NCBI GenBank assembly: GCA_007922225.1
Contig: ML679956.1
Location: forward strand, 13,861,049 to 13,925,048
Length of the DNA stretch: 64,000 nucleotides
Direction of reading: 5' to 3'
From: Emydura subglobosa
Taxonomy: Eukaryota; Chordata; Testudines; Chelidae
Made by a program: the position numbers and the translations under genes. The notes under the pieces are model-generated. The model searched no databases. It saw only the letters and a list, made by a program, of their open reading frames with translations, and was not told the DNA's origin. Positions 22,500-34,255 of this stretch are shown piece by piece; within the stretch, counting starts at the first letter, position 1; each line of letters starts with the position of its first letter.

Positions 22500-23463
22500 T
22501 CTATCTCACAACGTGGAAGCTTCATGGTTAAATCCCACAGAGTCAGCATGCGTGGGGCTTGTCAGAGAGGTTTTCCATTTGGGCAATGCAGAAGGGCACC
22601 CCTCCGACGCAAGCAGCATTATCCTTCATTTTAAACTATCTGCTGCACTTGAAGCAGCCAAGTCTGGCCGTGTCATCCATAAAGGTATTCCATCCTGGGG
22701 TAGATGGACGATCAGTCTTTGCTAATCTGATGGTGATCTGTTTTCTCAAGGGCCTGGACGGTTCAGTGTCCAATACCAGCATGAGACCTTAACTTGGTGC
22801 TCTCCAGGCTAATGGGGCCTCCCTTTGAGCCCTTAGCAACATGGCCACTCCTCTCATGGAAGGTGGCATTTCTCATCGCTAGAAAGGTGTCTGAGCTCAA
22901 GGCTCTGACATCCAAATCTGCATATACGATGTTCCATAAGGGCAAGGGCAAGTTGTAATCGTAGCTGGTCTTCCTCCCTTAGATGGTATTCCAGTTTCAT
23001 ACAAGCCAGGACATCTTCCTCCCAGTATTCTTCCCTAAGCCACATGCCAATAGCAGGGAACGAAATCTCCATTCCCTAAGATGTCAGGCGAGCACTGGCT
23101 TTCTATATCAAAAGGACAAGACCATTTCGTAAATCAAACCAACTTTTTGTCACAGTAGCAGACAGGGTGAAGGGTCTCCTGGTGTCATCCCAGAGGATTT
23201 CATTATGGATCACATCCTTTATTAGGACTTGCTATGACCTGGCAAAGGTGCCAGCCCTGCCACTGACCACATACTTCATGAGGGCGCAGGCCTCCTCAGC
23301 AGGGCTGCCCTCCTCGGCAGGGCTGCAACGTTCACCTCGCATTATGCTGTCACCCAATAGGCCAGGGATGATGCAGCATTCAGCAGAGCAGTGCTTCAGT
23401 CAGCGATTCCGTGAGCTCCGACCCCTCCTATGGTCAGCCTGGGAGTCACCTACTTGGAATTGA
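22500..23463 (+). pseudogene. DIRS tyrosine recombinase (copy 2)
   Basis: Decayed. The 22559-22792 frame resembles the N-terminal DNA-binding half of copy 3 (FILNYLLHLKQPSLAVSSIK). The text around 22880 keeps the area of the first catalytic Arg, and 23167-23463 holds the C-terminal half. In the HxxR box the His is replaced (YFMR where copy 3 has HSTR), so the active site is broken. An 18-bp tandem duplication, cctcctcagcagggctgc then cctcctcggcagggctgc, sits at about 23289-23324. Confidence 0.7.
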
Positions 23464-23550
23464 CCTAAGCAAGCACTCGAATAAGAAAAAATGTTTACCT
23501 ACCTTTTTGTAACTGTTGTTCTTCAAGATGTGTTGCTCATGTCCATTCAA
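23445..23550. repeat. DIRS internal complementary region (copy 2)
   Basis: It contains ggaattgacctaagcaagca and, after a spacer, ttcttcaagatgtgttgctc. These are the inverses of a left terminus (lost here) and of the right terminus at about 23737-23798. Confidence 0.75.
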
Positions 23551-23559
23551 GACACACCC

Positions 23560-23798
23560 ACCTGCCCCTCTACTGGAGCCAGCTGGCAAGAGGGAACCGA
23601 AGAGGTGGCTGATCGGCAGGGCCCTATATATGGCGCAATGGAGACGCAACTCCAGGGGGCACCTGCGCTGACCCGATGGGTACTGCTAGGGAAGAACCTT
23701 GCAATGACTGTGTACGTGAGGTGCACACACCTACTTGGAATTGACATGAGCAACACATCTCAAAGAACAACAGTAACGTAAAGATAACCGTTTTTTCT
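23560..23798 (-). repeat. Right inverted terminal repeat of DIRS copy 2
   Basis: It matches the right repeats of the other copies, with landmarks ctatatatggcgcaatg, gcgctgacccgatgg and the terminal gagcaacacatctcaaagaa. Its left partner is absent from this copy. Confidence 0.7.
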
Positions 23799-24607
23799 CT
23801 ATCATTAATCTGTGCCAACTCTCAGATTTGTATTATGTGATAGCTTTTTAAGTCTTTTCAGGGGTGACTGAAAATAAAACTGCAGTTCTCATTGGGCTTT
23901 TAAAACATGCATACATACATATTAGCTTTTTCTTTAAATAATCTGGATTTGTCGGTTGATCTGTTCTTATTCCTTTTTATCTAAGGTGAACTGAAAAATC
24001 ATTTTATCTGCTAAGTCCTGAGTTAAAGATTCTGTATTTCTCCTGCAACAGTTAAATATATTACTAACACCTAAAATAGAGCAAGTGTCTGTGCAACTCT
24101 TTTTGTTTGATGTCATCCAGTGTTTTAGGTCAACTGCAGAATGTTGAATACTGGTTTTGATTGGAGGAAATTACTTCCAACTATTTTTATACTTTCAAGC
24201 CTAGTTTTTTAATGACTGAGCTGTGACTGTTCGTTTTTGAGATTTAACATTTTTATCTTTAAGATGCCTTGAAAATAAAGTCTAATGATATTTTCATTTT
24301 TTTAACCACAAAATACTCTTCAAATTACTGAGTCATTTGGCCTCCCTTTGCAGGTATGCAGCTTGGCATAATCACTTGCACAGACACCGTTTGCATATTT
24401 GTACACACAAATGTTAGTTTTTACATGCGCAAAACTCAGTCACACTATACCTGCACTTGAAAATTTTGAAGCTATAAGTTTAAATGTACACTGTATATAA
24501 ATATTTGTCTTCAAGGACTTAAAAAAAAAAAACTCAAGCATTAATTTTATCATTGTATTTGGTCCTCCTATTTAGCACTAACTTTCTGACTTTTTTCAAT
24601 ACACTAG
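23799..24607. other. Intron segment before last TCAIM exon
   Basis: AT-rich intron ending in a T-rich tract and an acceptor AG at 24606-24607. A short A-run lies at about 24520. No repeat was recognised. Confidence 0.5.
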
Positions 24608-24833
24608 GTTAACAGTGATGGAAAAAGAGCTAATCAATGCTTCCACTGAAAAATTTTATCTGAAACTGCTGTATAAGGAACCCAGTATTTCCAGAGCACA
24701 GATGATAGATTGTTGTAAGCGACTGCTGGAAGAATCGCTCCCATACTTGCAAGGCATGCACCTCTGCATTTCACACTTCTACTCAGTGTTGCAAGATGGA
24801 GACCTCTGTATCCCTTGGAAATGGAAAAGATGA
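24608..24833 (+). CDS. TCAIM: TCAIM last exon with stop codon
   Basis: The exon begins after AG 24606-24607. Its first base completes the Glu codon. It reads LTVMEKELINASTEKFYLKL, then LYKEPSISRAQMIDCCKRLL, EESLPYLQGMHLCISHFYSV and ends DLCIPWKWKR with TGA at 24831-24833. The five exons total 781 nt; minus the first split base this is 260 codons including the stop, with no frame break, which argues for a functional gene. The match to TCAIM is from memory of the family. The protein would act in mitochondria; its targeting peptide is encoded upstream of the window. Confidence 0.92.
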
Positions 24834-25659
24834 GGGCCTGTCTAATAATCAGAGGAACTGTCTATTTTCTGTAAGAGGCTATAAACATGAATTATTTTCT
24901 TTTAGAATAAATTATTTAAATGTATATTTTGATATCAGTATTATAACTAATCCAAGAATTTTCTTTTTAATTGCTGCTCAGAAAGTAGAACTTCAGTTCT
25001 AGACAGCTTGTTGAATAATGTTCAGTATTGCCAGTTCATGCATAAACATTTGTACAATTTCCTTAGTCCTCTAGAAGTCCCATCATAGGAAAGGGGTAAA
25101 GAAAGGGCATTTTTGATAGTCAGTTAAACAAACTTTTGAATTGGATTTGAAGTCTACAAAAAGGATTTTTGTTTGTTTGTATTTTTAATATACATGAATA
25201 TTCCAAGATGGTTTTTGTTGAGTACATAAGAGATTGTATCTCTAAAGCCTGGCACTATGTACTATCTAAAATAGGTGATTAAAAAATTCAAAAATTAAGA
25301 AATATCTCATCAAAGTAGTTTTAGGGCTAGCAAGATTTGTAGAAGTAATTCTAGAGTCCTTCAGATATCACTAATTATCAGTGCCAATATTGTAATTACA
25401 TACTGCTGTACATCTTACTGTATCAGAAACAGAAGAAGGAAAAATCCTTCAGCGTTTTTATTCTGTACAGGAACATTTGTTTAAGAGGAGTTTATTTTAA
25501 ATATCTATCCAATATTCACCAGTTGTAATAGCTGTTCACACTTCAAAAATATTTGGAGATATACTTGCAAAGAGAAAGTCAGCCAACATGATAGTAACAA
25601 TAATTTGTTACTGAAGTATAAGATATATCCATTGTTTTTTAAATACACCAATAATTATG

Positions 25660-25820
25660 GGCATGACTGTGAAACTCTATCACACTGGTGAACACTGACT
25701 TACATGACTAGTCCCAGTGAAGTCTAGGGATGGTAGGAGTCGATGTCTGTGGGACTATTCATAAGAGTAAGTGCTCACTAATGTAAGTAGGAGGTTCACA
25801 ATCGGCCCTGAGGATCAGAT
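25660..25820. repeat. Imperfect palindromic repeat in 3' UTR
   Basis: gcatgactgtgaaactc... and actggtgaacactgacttac are inverted imperfectly around gtcccagtgaagtc, with gggactattcataagagtaa and gtgctcactaatgtaag on the other side. This is the wording of dispersed palindromic repeats seen in sauropsids. Confidence 0.4.
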
Positions 25821-26051
25821 ATACTGATCTTAATTTGTACTTGATAACTCTAATAGCGTGGGATAAGGTTTGAGAACTTATTTTCTGAGTAAACGTTAGC
25901 CACGTTAAAAAGCTGTTGTTTCACTGTATTACACTAGAAGACGCATTGTGTTTGAGTTATACATCTTGTGAAATCATCTGAAAAGGACTGTCCAGTTCGC
26001 ATTTTTTGAACTTGGATTCATCTTTCAAAACTGGCAAAAATACCATAAAAT

Positions 26052-26057
26052 AATAAA
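26052..26057 (+). promoter_or_regulatory. TCAIM: Candidate polyadenylation signal
   Basis: AATAAA with a downstream GT/T-rich element within 45 bases, 1.2 kb after the TCAIM stop. Confidence 0.5.
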
Positions 26058-26075
26058 TATGTATAAATTATATAT

Positions 26076-26819
26076 ATTCTTATTTCTTGTTTGTATTGTT
26101 CAGTTTGCCCAGCACCTCCCATTGTAAGATCTTGTTTTCAGTTGCTTATAACTTTGCTGAACTTTAACAGTTTGGGTTGAAATTTTCCATGCTGGGTGTC
26201 TGCCTCAGGCTGAATTTTTTGGAAAATTTCAGCTGAAATGGTTCATTTCTGAGAACATGGCAAGGGAAAAAATATTGTTTTGCCCATGTTAAGTCATTCT
26301 TGGGTCGTCTTTGAACTGCTCTAGCACCCCTGTGCTTTGGAGCAAGCACTTAAAATCCACCCTCTTGCCATATTTCATGTCGGGGATGTGACTTTTGTCT
26401 TCCATGAAAATCCACTTGAATTGGCTGCATTTTAAACCTTTGAAGAATTGCATTTTGCACATGCATGGTAAAGCCTTGCTATATCTTAACTATGAAACCT
26501 TCTAAAGATTCCATCCTCAATGAGTATGTTCCAGCCCCTTATGGCTCCTGTGTGATGGGACTATGCATGTTCTAGCCCAACAGAACAGTTGAGTGCTACA
26601 GCCCAGGACTACGAGGGCTCAGAATTTCCTTGTAAGAGCTGCTTCGGGCCAGGGTAGTGCCAGGCACCAGAACTGTAATCAGGTATTCTGTCTCTCCTTT
26701 GCTCTCAATGTCACCCCTGCCCACAGTCCACATTAAGGCAGTATGGAGGATATAGCCAATAGATTTGAATGTAGTGGGAACAAAGCTGGACCCAGGGGGA
26801 GGGAAAAGGAGTAGATTGG
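26076..26819. other. Intergenic, no recognised feature
   Basis: Sequence between the TCAIM 3' end and the minisatellite. I see no gene or repeat that I can name. Confidence 0.35.
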
Positions 26820-27480
26820 GACAAGGAGTCATGTAAGAGTGGGACTGGAATGGGAGAGAAACTGTGTAGAAGCTGATGAGAGAGGAGACTGGAACTGGCT
26901 GGGCAAGGAGACTGGGACTGGGAACCAGTTGGCTGGGAGGGAAGACATTGAGATCAAATGAGGAGCCAAGATGAGACTGGGACTCAGAACCAGTGTGGCG
27001 GGCAGCTGGGAAAATAAATCTATCAAGGAGCTGGCAATAGGGAAGAACTGGGGCTGGCTGGGTGAAGAGACTGGGACAAGGAACCTGGGTGGGAGGAGGA
27101 GACAGATTGGATGAGGAGCCCAGGAAGGGAGACTGAAACTAGAAGCCAGTGTGGGAAGGGGAGAGACCAATCAAAGAACAGGGTGCAGGGAGACTGGGCC
27201 TGGTTTGGCAAGGAATTGGGTAGGATGGGAAACTGGGACTAGCTGGACAAAGAGACTAGGACTGGGTTTGGGGAGGGAGAGAGACTGGGAGCCAGGGAGT
27301 AGAGGGGATTGGGACAGCATGCTCGGGAGAAAGATAGACTGTCTGAGCAAGGAGACTGAGATGAAAAGCCTGAGGAATGGAGGCCAGGTGAGGAGAATGG
27401 GACTGATATGAGCCAGGGCTGGGGAAGAGACAGGATAGGGACAGGTTGGAGGAGAGGGGATGGGAGAGAAGGAGTCATTC
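26820..27480 (+). repeat. Degenerate G-rich minisatellite
   Basis: A purine-rich repeat in which ggagactgggactggg-type units and gaaccagt-type units recur about every 30-70 bases, imperfectly, over some 650 bp. Its periodic composition produces open frames on both strands (for example 26829-27170 minus), which are Ser/Pro-rich artefacts. Confidence 0.7.
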
Positions 27481-27925
27481 AGACTTCAAGGGGTAGTTTA
27501 GTCTTTACCATTGCTGCAGAAAGGAAATGGAAAGATATGGTGCTGGAACAAAAGAGAATGTTAATCTTTACAAACCAGTAAACATTTAATTTGAAAAAAT
27601 ACACAATAATGCCAATCCTACGTACAAATGAGAGTCATGCTTTGATAAACAGTAGCATTAATTTTGGTAATTATGTCTAACATTTTAAAGTACTTGAAAC
27701 CATTATTCTAGTGGCATGAAATGTTAAGACATTCCCCAGTATCTAAAACATTCTCCCCCCCCCATGTTTACTCACTGTGCTGTATATGAAAACCGTCAAA
27801 TGGTTGCCCATCTTGTCATTGTACTTTTGACTTTTACCTAGTATGATATAATCTCAGGGATTAACAGTTTTTGGTTATGTTTTAGAAGGTGTTGAAGTAT
27901 CCATTTTGAATCTCAGAGTTTATCT

Positions 27926-28143
27926 ACATGGCTACTTAGTGTGCAGCAAGCTGGGGTGTGAATGTACAGCACACTAGCTTGCTGTGCGCTAACTGGCCTT
28001 GTGGACCTTACTACAGAGCACTAAAAATTCCATACTTCTAATGCATGGTAGCAGAGTCCACACAGCCAGTTAATGCCCAGCAGGCTAGTACACAGTACAT
28101 TTGCACCCTGGCTTGCTGTGCACTAAGTAGCTGTGTTGAAAAG
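27926..28143. repeat. Large near-perfect palindrome (MITE)
   Basis: The arms run inward from ctacatggctacttagtgtg and its inverse cactaagtagctgtgttga. Successive landmarks (gcagcaagctgg, gtgaatgtacag, gctaactggcc, ggacc) all have inverted partners, leaving a small central loop around 28020-28045. It lacks coding sequence, so it is a foldback-type or MITE insertion. Confidence 0.75.
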
Positions 28144-28705
28144 CCTACAGTAGATGATGTGTGGGTGGGATAGAAAAGGAAAATTCTCCTTTGGGGACAT
28201 ATGACTGATTTACATTATTATTGGATTCATAATTTATCATAACTTTTCTTGCAGAAAGTAAATTAAGTATATAGTCTTAATTGTGTTCACTGTAGCTGAA
28301 ATAAACTCTTCCTCTTTTGAGGAAAAAGTGAAATTGAAGCCTGTTAGTTAAAACTTTTGCCGTTGTCCTAATATGCAGCATTTGTCCACAAACAGAATAT
28401 TTGTTTGATTCAATGGGTATATACATATTTTAACATTGTGTGAATTGTACATGTACGTTATGGTGAATCTGTCTCCATTTTTTTTATAAATGTAGCACTT
28501 TCTAGGTTTGTGATGCTACAGGCCAAGTCATATCTGACCCAATGGGCAAGGAGAAAGTATAGTTTAATTATGGCAAAAAGTTTAATATAAATTTGAAAGA
28601 TACAAATTCAATTCTTTCCCTGCATAATCTGAATAGTTGAATATTACGGAGAGGACTTGGTTTAGTTCTTCCAAGATTGAGATTAAAAACTCGGATCTCA
28701 GTCTT
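28144..28705. other. Intergenic, no recognised feature
   Basis: AT-rich sequence with no repeat family recognised. Confidence 0.35.
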
Positions 28706-29655
28706 CTCATAGATTCCATCTACAGAAGGGATCATTGTGATCATCTAGTCTTACCTCCTGTAGGCCATAGAACTTCCCCAAAATAATTCCTAGAGAAGAT
28801 CTTTTAGAAAAACATCCATTCTTGATTTAAAAATTGCTAGTGATCGAGAATTCACCACGGCCCTGGGTAAATTGTTCCCTCACTGTTAATTACCCTCACT
28901 GTTAAAAATTTGTCTTATTTCCAGTCTGAATTTGTCTAGCTTCAGCTTCCAGCCATTAGATCATGTTATACCTTTATCTGATAGATTGAAGAGCCCATTA
29001 TCAAATATTTGTTCCCCATGTAGGTGCTTACTGACTAATCAAGTCACCCTTTAACCTTTACTTTGTTAAGCTAAATAGCTTGAGCTCCATGAGTCTATCA
29101 CTCTAGAAGGCATATTTTTCAGTCCTTCAATCATTTTTTTGGCTCTCCTCTGAACTCTCCAATTTATTGACTAACTCCAGATTTGGTCAGAATATTTCAG
29201 CAGTGATTGCGCAAGTGCCAAATACAAAGGTAAAATAGCCTCTATACTCCTAATTAAGATTCCCCTGTTTATGCATCCAAGTATTGCATTAGCCTTTTTA
29301 TCCATAGCATCACACAGAGAGCTCACATTCAGCTGAATCCACCACAACCCCCAGATCTTTTTCAGAGTCATTGCTTCCCAGGACAGAGTCCCCTTCCTGT
29401 AAGTTTGGCCTATATTCTTTGATCCTGGCTTTATATATATTTGCACTTAGCTATATTAAAATGCATGCTGTTTGCTTGTGCCTAGCTTTGCTGTATTCTG
29501 TATCAGTGACCTGTCCTCTTCATTATTTACCACTCCCCCAGTTTTTGTGTCATCTGTAAACTTTGTCAGTGATGATTTTGTTTTCTTCCAGGTCATTGAT
29601 AAAATGTTAAATACCATAGGGCCAAGAACTGATCCCTGTGGTATCCAGAAGGTTT
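28706..29655 (-). mobile_element. CR1 LINE 3' end, reverse strand
   Basis: The minus strand encodes IPQGSVLGPMVFNI and FTDDTKTGGVVNNEED, the reverse transcriptase motifs around the catalytic DD, then NVSSLCDAMDKKANAILGCI from the C-terminal region. The 3' UTR text (ggatcattgtgatcatctag on +) and the short tcatagattccat repeat at the terminus are standard CR1. It is 5'-truncated and broken by frameshifts. Confidence 0.85.
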
Positions 29656-31639
29656 TGTACAGAAAGCGTTTTTTGTTTGTTTGTTTTTCCACTAAAAAGA
29701 CACAGTTGTAAAGAGCGCTTCCTTTCCTGAACTAACAGAAAAATGCTCGTCATTTGTTTTTACAGATGTTTATTCCTGATGTGATTGTTTAAATAACAAA
29801 TAATTTATTGCTCAATTTTAGCTCAGACTCTAATGGGTACTAAATTGCTGAATAGCCAGGCTGATTGAAATAAGGAGCTGGTAATGCAATAAAAACGTTT
29901 TAAATGCTTTTATTTAGTGGAACTTAAATATTTTGACTGATTCTGATTTTTTCACATTTATTTTTCACATTCCACATATTTTCTTGCAATGTTATTTCAT
30001 TTCACTTTATTTATTTGATTATTCTCTGGACTCTGTCCACCTTTTTATGAAATCAGAATGATATAATCTATACAAATCTCAAGCATGTGCATTCTTAAGG
30101 TAGATTAAAGAGTTTAGGATGTTTTGCCAGGAGAGAGCAGCTTTGTTATGTATATCTCCTGGCCCTGCCTCCTCCTAGGATAGCTCAGACCATGCTGTGA
30201 ACTGTACTGACCATCTGACTGACTCTAGGTCTCCTAACATTGTAGGTTACAAGTGGCGTGGGCTGCCACAACCCTGTTTCTCTCAGATTACTAATATCAG
30301 ACATAGAGCTTGGGTTTAAACAGATGGAGTGAATGGGAACTGATCACCAGTAGTGGTGGTGGTGATGTCCTTTAATAGCTAGAGCAAAAGGTAAGTGGTT
30401 TCAGCCACAACCTCAAATTTAAGTTGACACAAGGTTTGATAAGTATACAAGAAGGTGTTTGTCTTCATCCTGTCCTGTATTTACAGCTGATCTGGAGAAC
30501 AAAGGGCAGTTAGATTTAACTTGGCCGCATTTGATTTCTTTTAAATTATTACTGGGTAATATTTTGTTTTTAAACATCTGCTCTGTCAGATTCATTTTAT
30601 ACATATTAATTTTCCTTGTACCATGCAACAGCAGGCTAGTGAATGTTAGAGGCATGTGTATCTTCAACACATAATGACCCATTCTGGGGTTAGTTGCTAG
30701 AAACAGTAATGGTTACCTGGTATCCTTCAATAAGTCTGCTTTTGTAGACCCATCTTCTGTGATCCGGCACCCATTTACTAGCTAAACATAAATATAGTTC
30801 ATTATCAAGACACTTCCTTGATACCGCATCTAACCACTTCACATTATTCTCCCCATCAGATTGCCATGATCAGGGATACATCTTTCTAATTCAGTGTGTG
30901 TTTTTATTAACAGGTACATATTGAGTTTTTTAGCCCAGTTAATGATATGGACCAAGAACATGGGTTACTTTTGTTCTCTGAATATACGGACTTCCAGAGC
31001 TCAACGTAGAAGTTATGTTTCTAGCCCACAAAGTCACAGACTCTTTGAGCATTAATGGGTGCATATACCTAAATCTCAGCATTCTATAGACACCCATCTC
31101 TTCTAAAAGAATTACTTTTTAGTCTGTTCCTGTGTTGGATTGTAAGTCCTTCATGACACACTGTGTGTATTCAGGGCCCAGTCTGATCAATGTAGATCTG
31201 TGAAAGTCTAGTAAAATCTGTCTAGTAAACCAGATTTATTGCTAGTTAGTAATGTTGTTTCTTCATGATGGCTGCCTATAGAGCCCCACTATAAGAGATT
31301 AGATAGCAGTGACCTCCCTGAAGAGATGAGCTGAGGAACCTTGCTAATTAAACAGTAACTGAAGAATTTCCTTCCTGAAAACAGTATCCATTTTTGGAGA
31401 AGCATTGAGAGCATAATGATTTATCAAGTTATGCACTAACTCTGCATTGCAGCCCTACAGATTTCAAAGGGCTCATTATGGATATATGCCATTAAAGCTG
31501 CCACCCTCCTACTTGAGTATGCCCCTAGTGGTTCATAATATGACTGAATGCACAGTAGTATCCACCTAGTCTTTGAGCTCTAGACCTTTCTCCAAAGGTT
31601 ACAAAGTCCTATACCAAGCATGACTAATCAGTTTAAAAA
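29656..31639. other. Intergenic, no recognised gene
   Basis: About 2 kb of AT-rich sequence. The stretch near 31400-31620 has slightly higher complexity but no frame or repeat that I can name. Confidence 0.35.
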
Positions 31640-31760
31640 GTTCTTTGGGTGCAGGGACTATCTTGTTTCTGTGTTTGTGCAGTGCTTATCACAATGGGTC
31701 CTGGTCTATGGCTAGTGCTCCTAGACTCTATATGGTAATTCAAATAATAAATAATTAATT
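31640..31760 (+). repeat. CORE-SINE/MIR-like 3' tail
   Basis: gggactatcttgtttctgtg, gtgcagtgcttatcacaatg and ggtcctggtc, ending in an aataataaataatt tail, are the conserved 3' portion of an ancient amniote SINE. A second copy lies at 58180-58300. Confidence 0.6.
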
Positions 31761-32768
31761 AGAATGCATAAGTAGTAGTTAATGGCTCTTTGCCAATGTG
31801 TAACCTTGCCTCCCCAGTATGACTATGAGACAGAAGCTCTGAGAACTTGATCTAGTGGGTCTTAGGTGGCATGACTGAGATTACTGTGGCTCTATCCTGT
31901 TGAATCTTCCTCAGTATTTGCGGGATGAGGGGAAATGGAAACTATAAATCTGTTAATTTGAACATAACTGTGTCTTTTTATATATGACAGAAAAAGGGAA
32001 GAGGATAGCTTTATGGACTCTCTAGCTGGTGGATGGAAGAGCTGAGGCCCAGTTGGGGGTACAGGGTATTTACAACTTTGGTCTATGGACTCACCTATAT
32101 GCCTTTTCCCTTACATGCAAACTATATTTAGCTTCTGTGACAGTATGAATAGGCATATAACTCCTATATGTGTGGCTCTGTAGTGGCAATGTCACAAAAA
32201 ACTGTAATTTATCTATTCTATATATTGATAATTAATTAAACATGTCTAACTTGGAGCAACCCAAACAAAATGAGTTTAAATTGCACTTTATGAAGTCGCT
32301 CAATGTCATTAAAAGACCTGAAGATGAGTCAATATTGTCTGCAACACAACCAGTAACCCAAAAGATGCCTTGTGATATACCACTTCGCCTCTCAAGCAGA
32401 TGTTTAACTGTGTTGTAATTCTTTTTCCCTGATCTATCACTTCATTTACTGGCTAATACACTATTCCTATTAATGCATTTCCTGTCAAGAACTTCAGCTC
32501 CTCTCATGGCTTTGGTACCTATTATTATTCTTCAGGAATGAAAGTTGAGGTTATTGATACGCTCTCCAGTTTTTCTTTGATGATGCTTCTCTGTCAACTT
32601 TCCCTTCTCCAGAATTCTTCTAAAACAAAAATTCTATATCTTGAGTGGATTTATTTCTTTCAGAACTCAGGGTTTATAGCAGCAGTAATCTAAGATTAAG
32701 ATAAAAGGTTACCTATGTACAGAGTAAGATGTGTTCTCTTTGAGGCCTGAGTTCTGAATCACTTATTT
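31761..32768. other. Intergenic, no recognised feature
   Basis: AT-rich sequence up to the sharp left end of DIRS copy 3. Confidence 0.35.
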
Positions 32769-32965
32769 CTCTCTTCGAATGATTGCTCATATGCATTCCA
32801 ATTTAGGTGTGTGCGCGCCCCGTGCACAGATTCCCAGAACTTTTTCCCTTAGCACGCCCGCAGGGCCGGATGGCGCCCCCTGGAGTGCCGCACTCATGTC
32901 GTGGTATATAGGGTGCTCTGGCCCTGGGGGTCCCCAGTTCCTTCTTTCCACCTCTGACGGTTGCT
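32769..32965 (+). repeat. Left inverted terminal repeat of DIRS copy 3
   Basis: It begins ctcttcgaatgattgctcat and contains ggtatataggg and agttccttctttcc. Its inverse is at 36240-36474. Confidence 0.8.
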
Positions 32966-33081
32966 GGAACTTCTGCCACTTGCTATTGCAAGCAGCAGTC
33001 CTTAGCCTCTTTGCTCTAGTTAGAGCTCTAGATTTGTTAGTTAGTTAGTTTGTTATTCAAAAACAGTCAATTAGATAGTAG

Positions 33082-33531
33082 TTGTATTGTCAAGTGCCCT
33101 CAGGGGCTTCTGCAGGAGCCATGCTGGACTCCGCTGGCTTCAAGAGCTGTTCCCTATGCTCTAAGCAGTTCGCAGTGAGTGATCCTCATGACCGCTGCCT
33201 CCGTTGTCTCAGAGAACAGCACCAGAAAGAAAAATGCAGGATCTGCAAATCCTTCAAGCCCCGTACTCAAAAAGAAAGGGACGCAAGGCTGAAGGTGTTA
33301 CTCATGGAGTCTGCGCTCCATCCAGCATCCGAGCCGTCGAGATCTCCGGCACCGAGTGGACGCTCGGTGCAGAGCGCACCGCCGGCATCGACATCGGCAC
33401 CAAAGCCTTCAGTGCCGAAGAAGACGAAGCGGTCTGGCACCGCCTCCATGGACTCCTCTCTGCAGCCAGCGAAGAAGGGAGAAGGCCAAAGGCGGCGTGA
33501 GACCAATCCTGGACCTCCATCGTCTGAATAG
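33082..33531 (+). pseudogene. DIRS gag N-terminal segment, truncated (copy 3)
   Basis: Met 33121 begins the homologous protein MLDSAGFKSCSLCSKQFA, and the frame is open from 33082. The module CSLC, then HDRCLRC, then CRIC is intact (zinc-type spacing), followed by KPRTQKERDARLK, the MESAL segment and a Ser/Pro/Ala/Lys-rich linker. At about 33485 the frame crosses the deletion and ends out of register at 33529-33531. The downstream gag C-terminus is absent. Confidence 0.7.
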
Positions 33532-34255
33532 ATATATCAGACGTATCAGGTTCCGTATAGTTTCCCTAGTTTCCATAATTCTGGCCCTAGATCCAGGGGA
33601 CTGGTACGATTTAAAGGATGCCTATTTCGACATCTCCATTTTACCAGGGCATAGGAGGTTCCTGAGATTCAGGATAGAGGAAGGCCACTACCAATTTGCG
33701 GCCCTCCTATTTGGCCTATCCTCAGCCCCGAGAGTCTTCACTAAGTGTATGGCGGTAGTGGCTGCCTACTTGCGCCGCAAAGGGGTACAGATCTTCCCCT
33801 ACCTGGATGACTGGCTCATCAAAGGCAGATCCAGGATTCATGTGCAGAACAGCCTGAGGCTGGCTTGCGCCACATGCACCAGACTGGGGCTGCTCATCAA
33901 TGAGCAGAAGTCCACACTCGCCCTGGTGCAGCACATTGACTTTATAGGGGCCACCCTGGACCCCATACAGGCCAGAGCCTTCCTGCCACAGCCACATTTC
34001 GAGGCAATGGGATCCATTATCGCGGAGCTGCATAGGTCCCCCACGACAACAGCCAGGCACTGCCTACAGCTGTTGGGACATATGGCAGCCTCTACTTACG
34101 TGGTAAGGCTGGCTCGTCTCAAGCTAAGGCCCTTACAGGCATGGTTAGCTTCGGTCTATGTACCCTCCAGACACCTACTGACCAAGGTGGTCACGGTTCC
34201 CCCACAGGTGCTGTCCTCCCTCAATTGGTGGAGGAACCCGAGGGAGGTGACCTGA
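33356..34255 (+). pseudogene. DIRS reverse transcriptase, 299-codon frame (copy 3)
   Basis: From about 33485 the frame is reverse transcriptase: KGGVRPILDLHRLNRYIRRI, then DPGDWYDLKDAYFDISILPG with the first catalytic Asp, QFAALLFGLSSAP, and FPYLDDWLIKGRS with the YLDD palm motif at residues 149-152 (33800-33811). The thumb/connection follows (LRPLQAWLASVYVPSRHLLT). It stops at 34253-34255 just where RNase H should begin. The first about 43 codons are out-of-frame gag linker brought in by the deletion, so the annotated Met is not a natural start. All polymerase motifs that I can check are conserved. Confidence 0.85.

Larger units (their letters stand above)
18490..23798 (+). mobile_element. 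DIRS retrotransposon copy 2, left end missing
   Basis: About 5.3 kb long. Homology starts inside the gag Cys/His segment, so the left inverted repeat and gag start codon are gone. The rest is in the expected order: gag linker, gag C-terminus (241-codon open frame), reverse transcriptase with YLDD, RNase H, tyrosine recombinase, internal complementary region and right inverted repeat. All enzymes carry frameshifts and stops. It occupies most of the last TCAIM intron in sense orientation, so spliced read-through into the gag frame is conceivable. It looks more diverged than copies 3 and 4. Confidence 0.85.
24834..26075 (+). other. TCAIM: Probable TCAIM 3' untranslated region
   Basis: AT-rich sequence follows the stop without further coding. 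AATAAA occurs early at 24906-24911 and again at 26052-26057, the latter followed by GT-rich sequence (cttgtttgtattgttc). I take the second as the main cleavage signal. The end coordinate is an estimate. Confidence 0.55.

Noticed and set aside
26829..27478. Ser/Pro-rich minus-strand frames (113 and 79 codons)
   Set aside because: They are translations of the G-rich minisatellite and reflect its periodic composition.
33356..33487. Natural start of a reverse transcriptase ORF at Met 33356
   Set aside because: The first about 43 codons are gag linker in the wrong frame, fused to RT by a deletion, so the Met is accidental.
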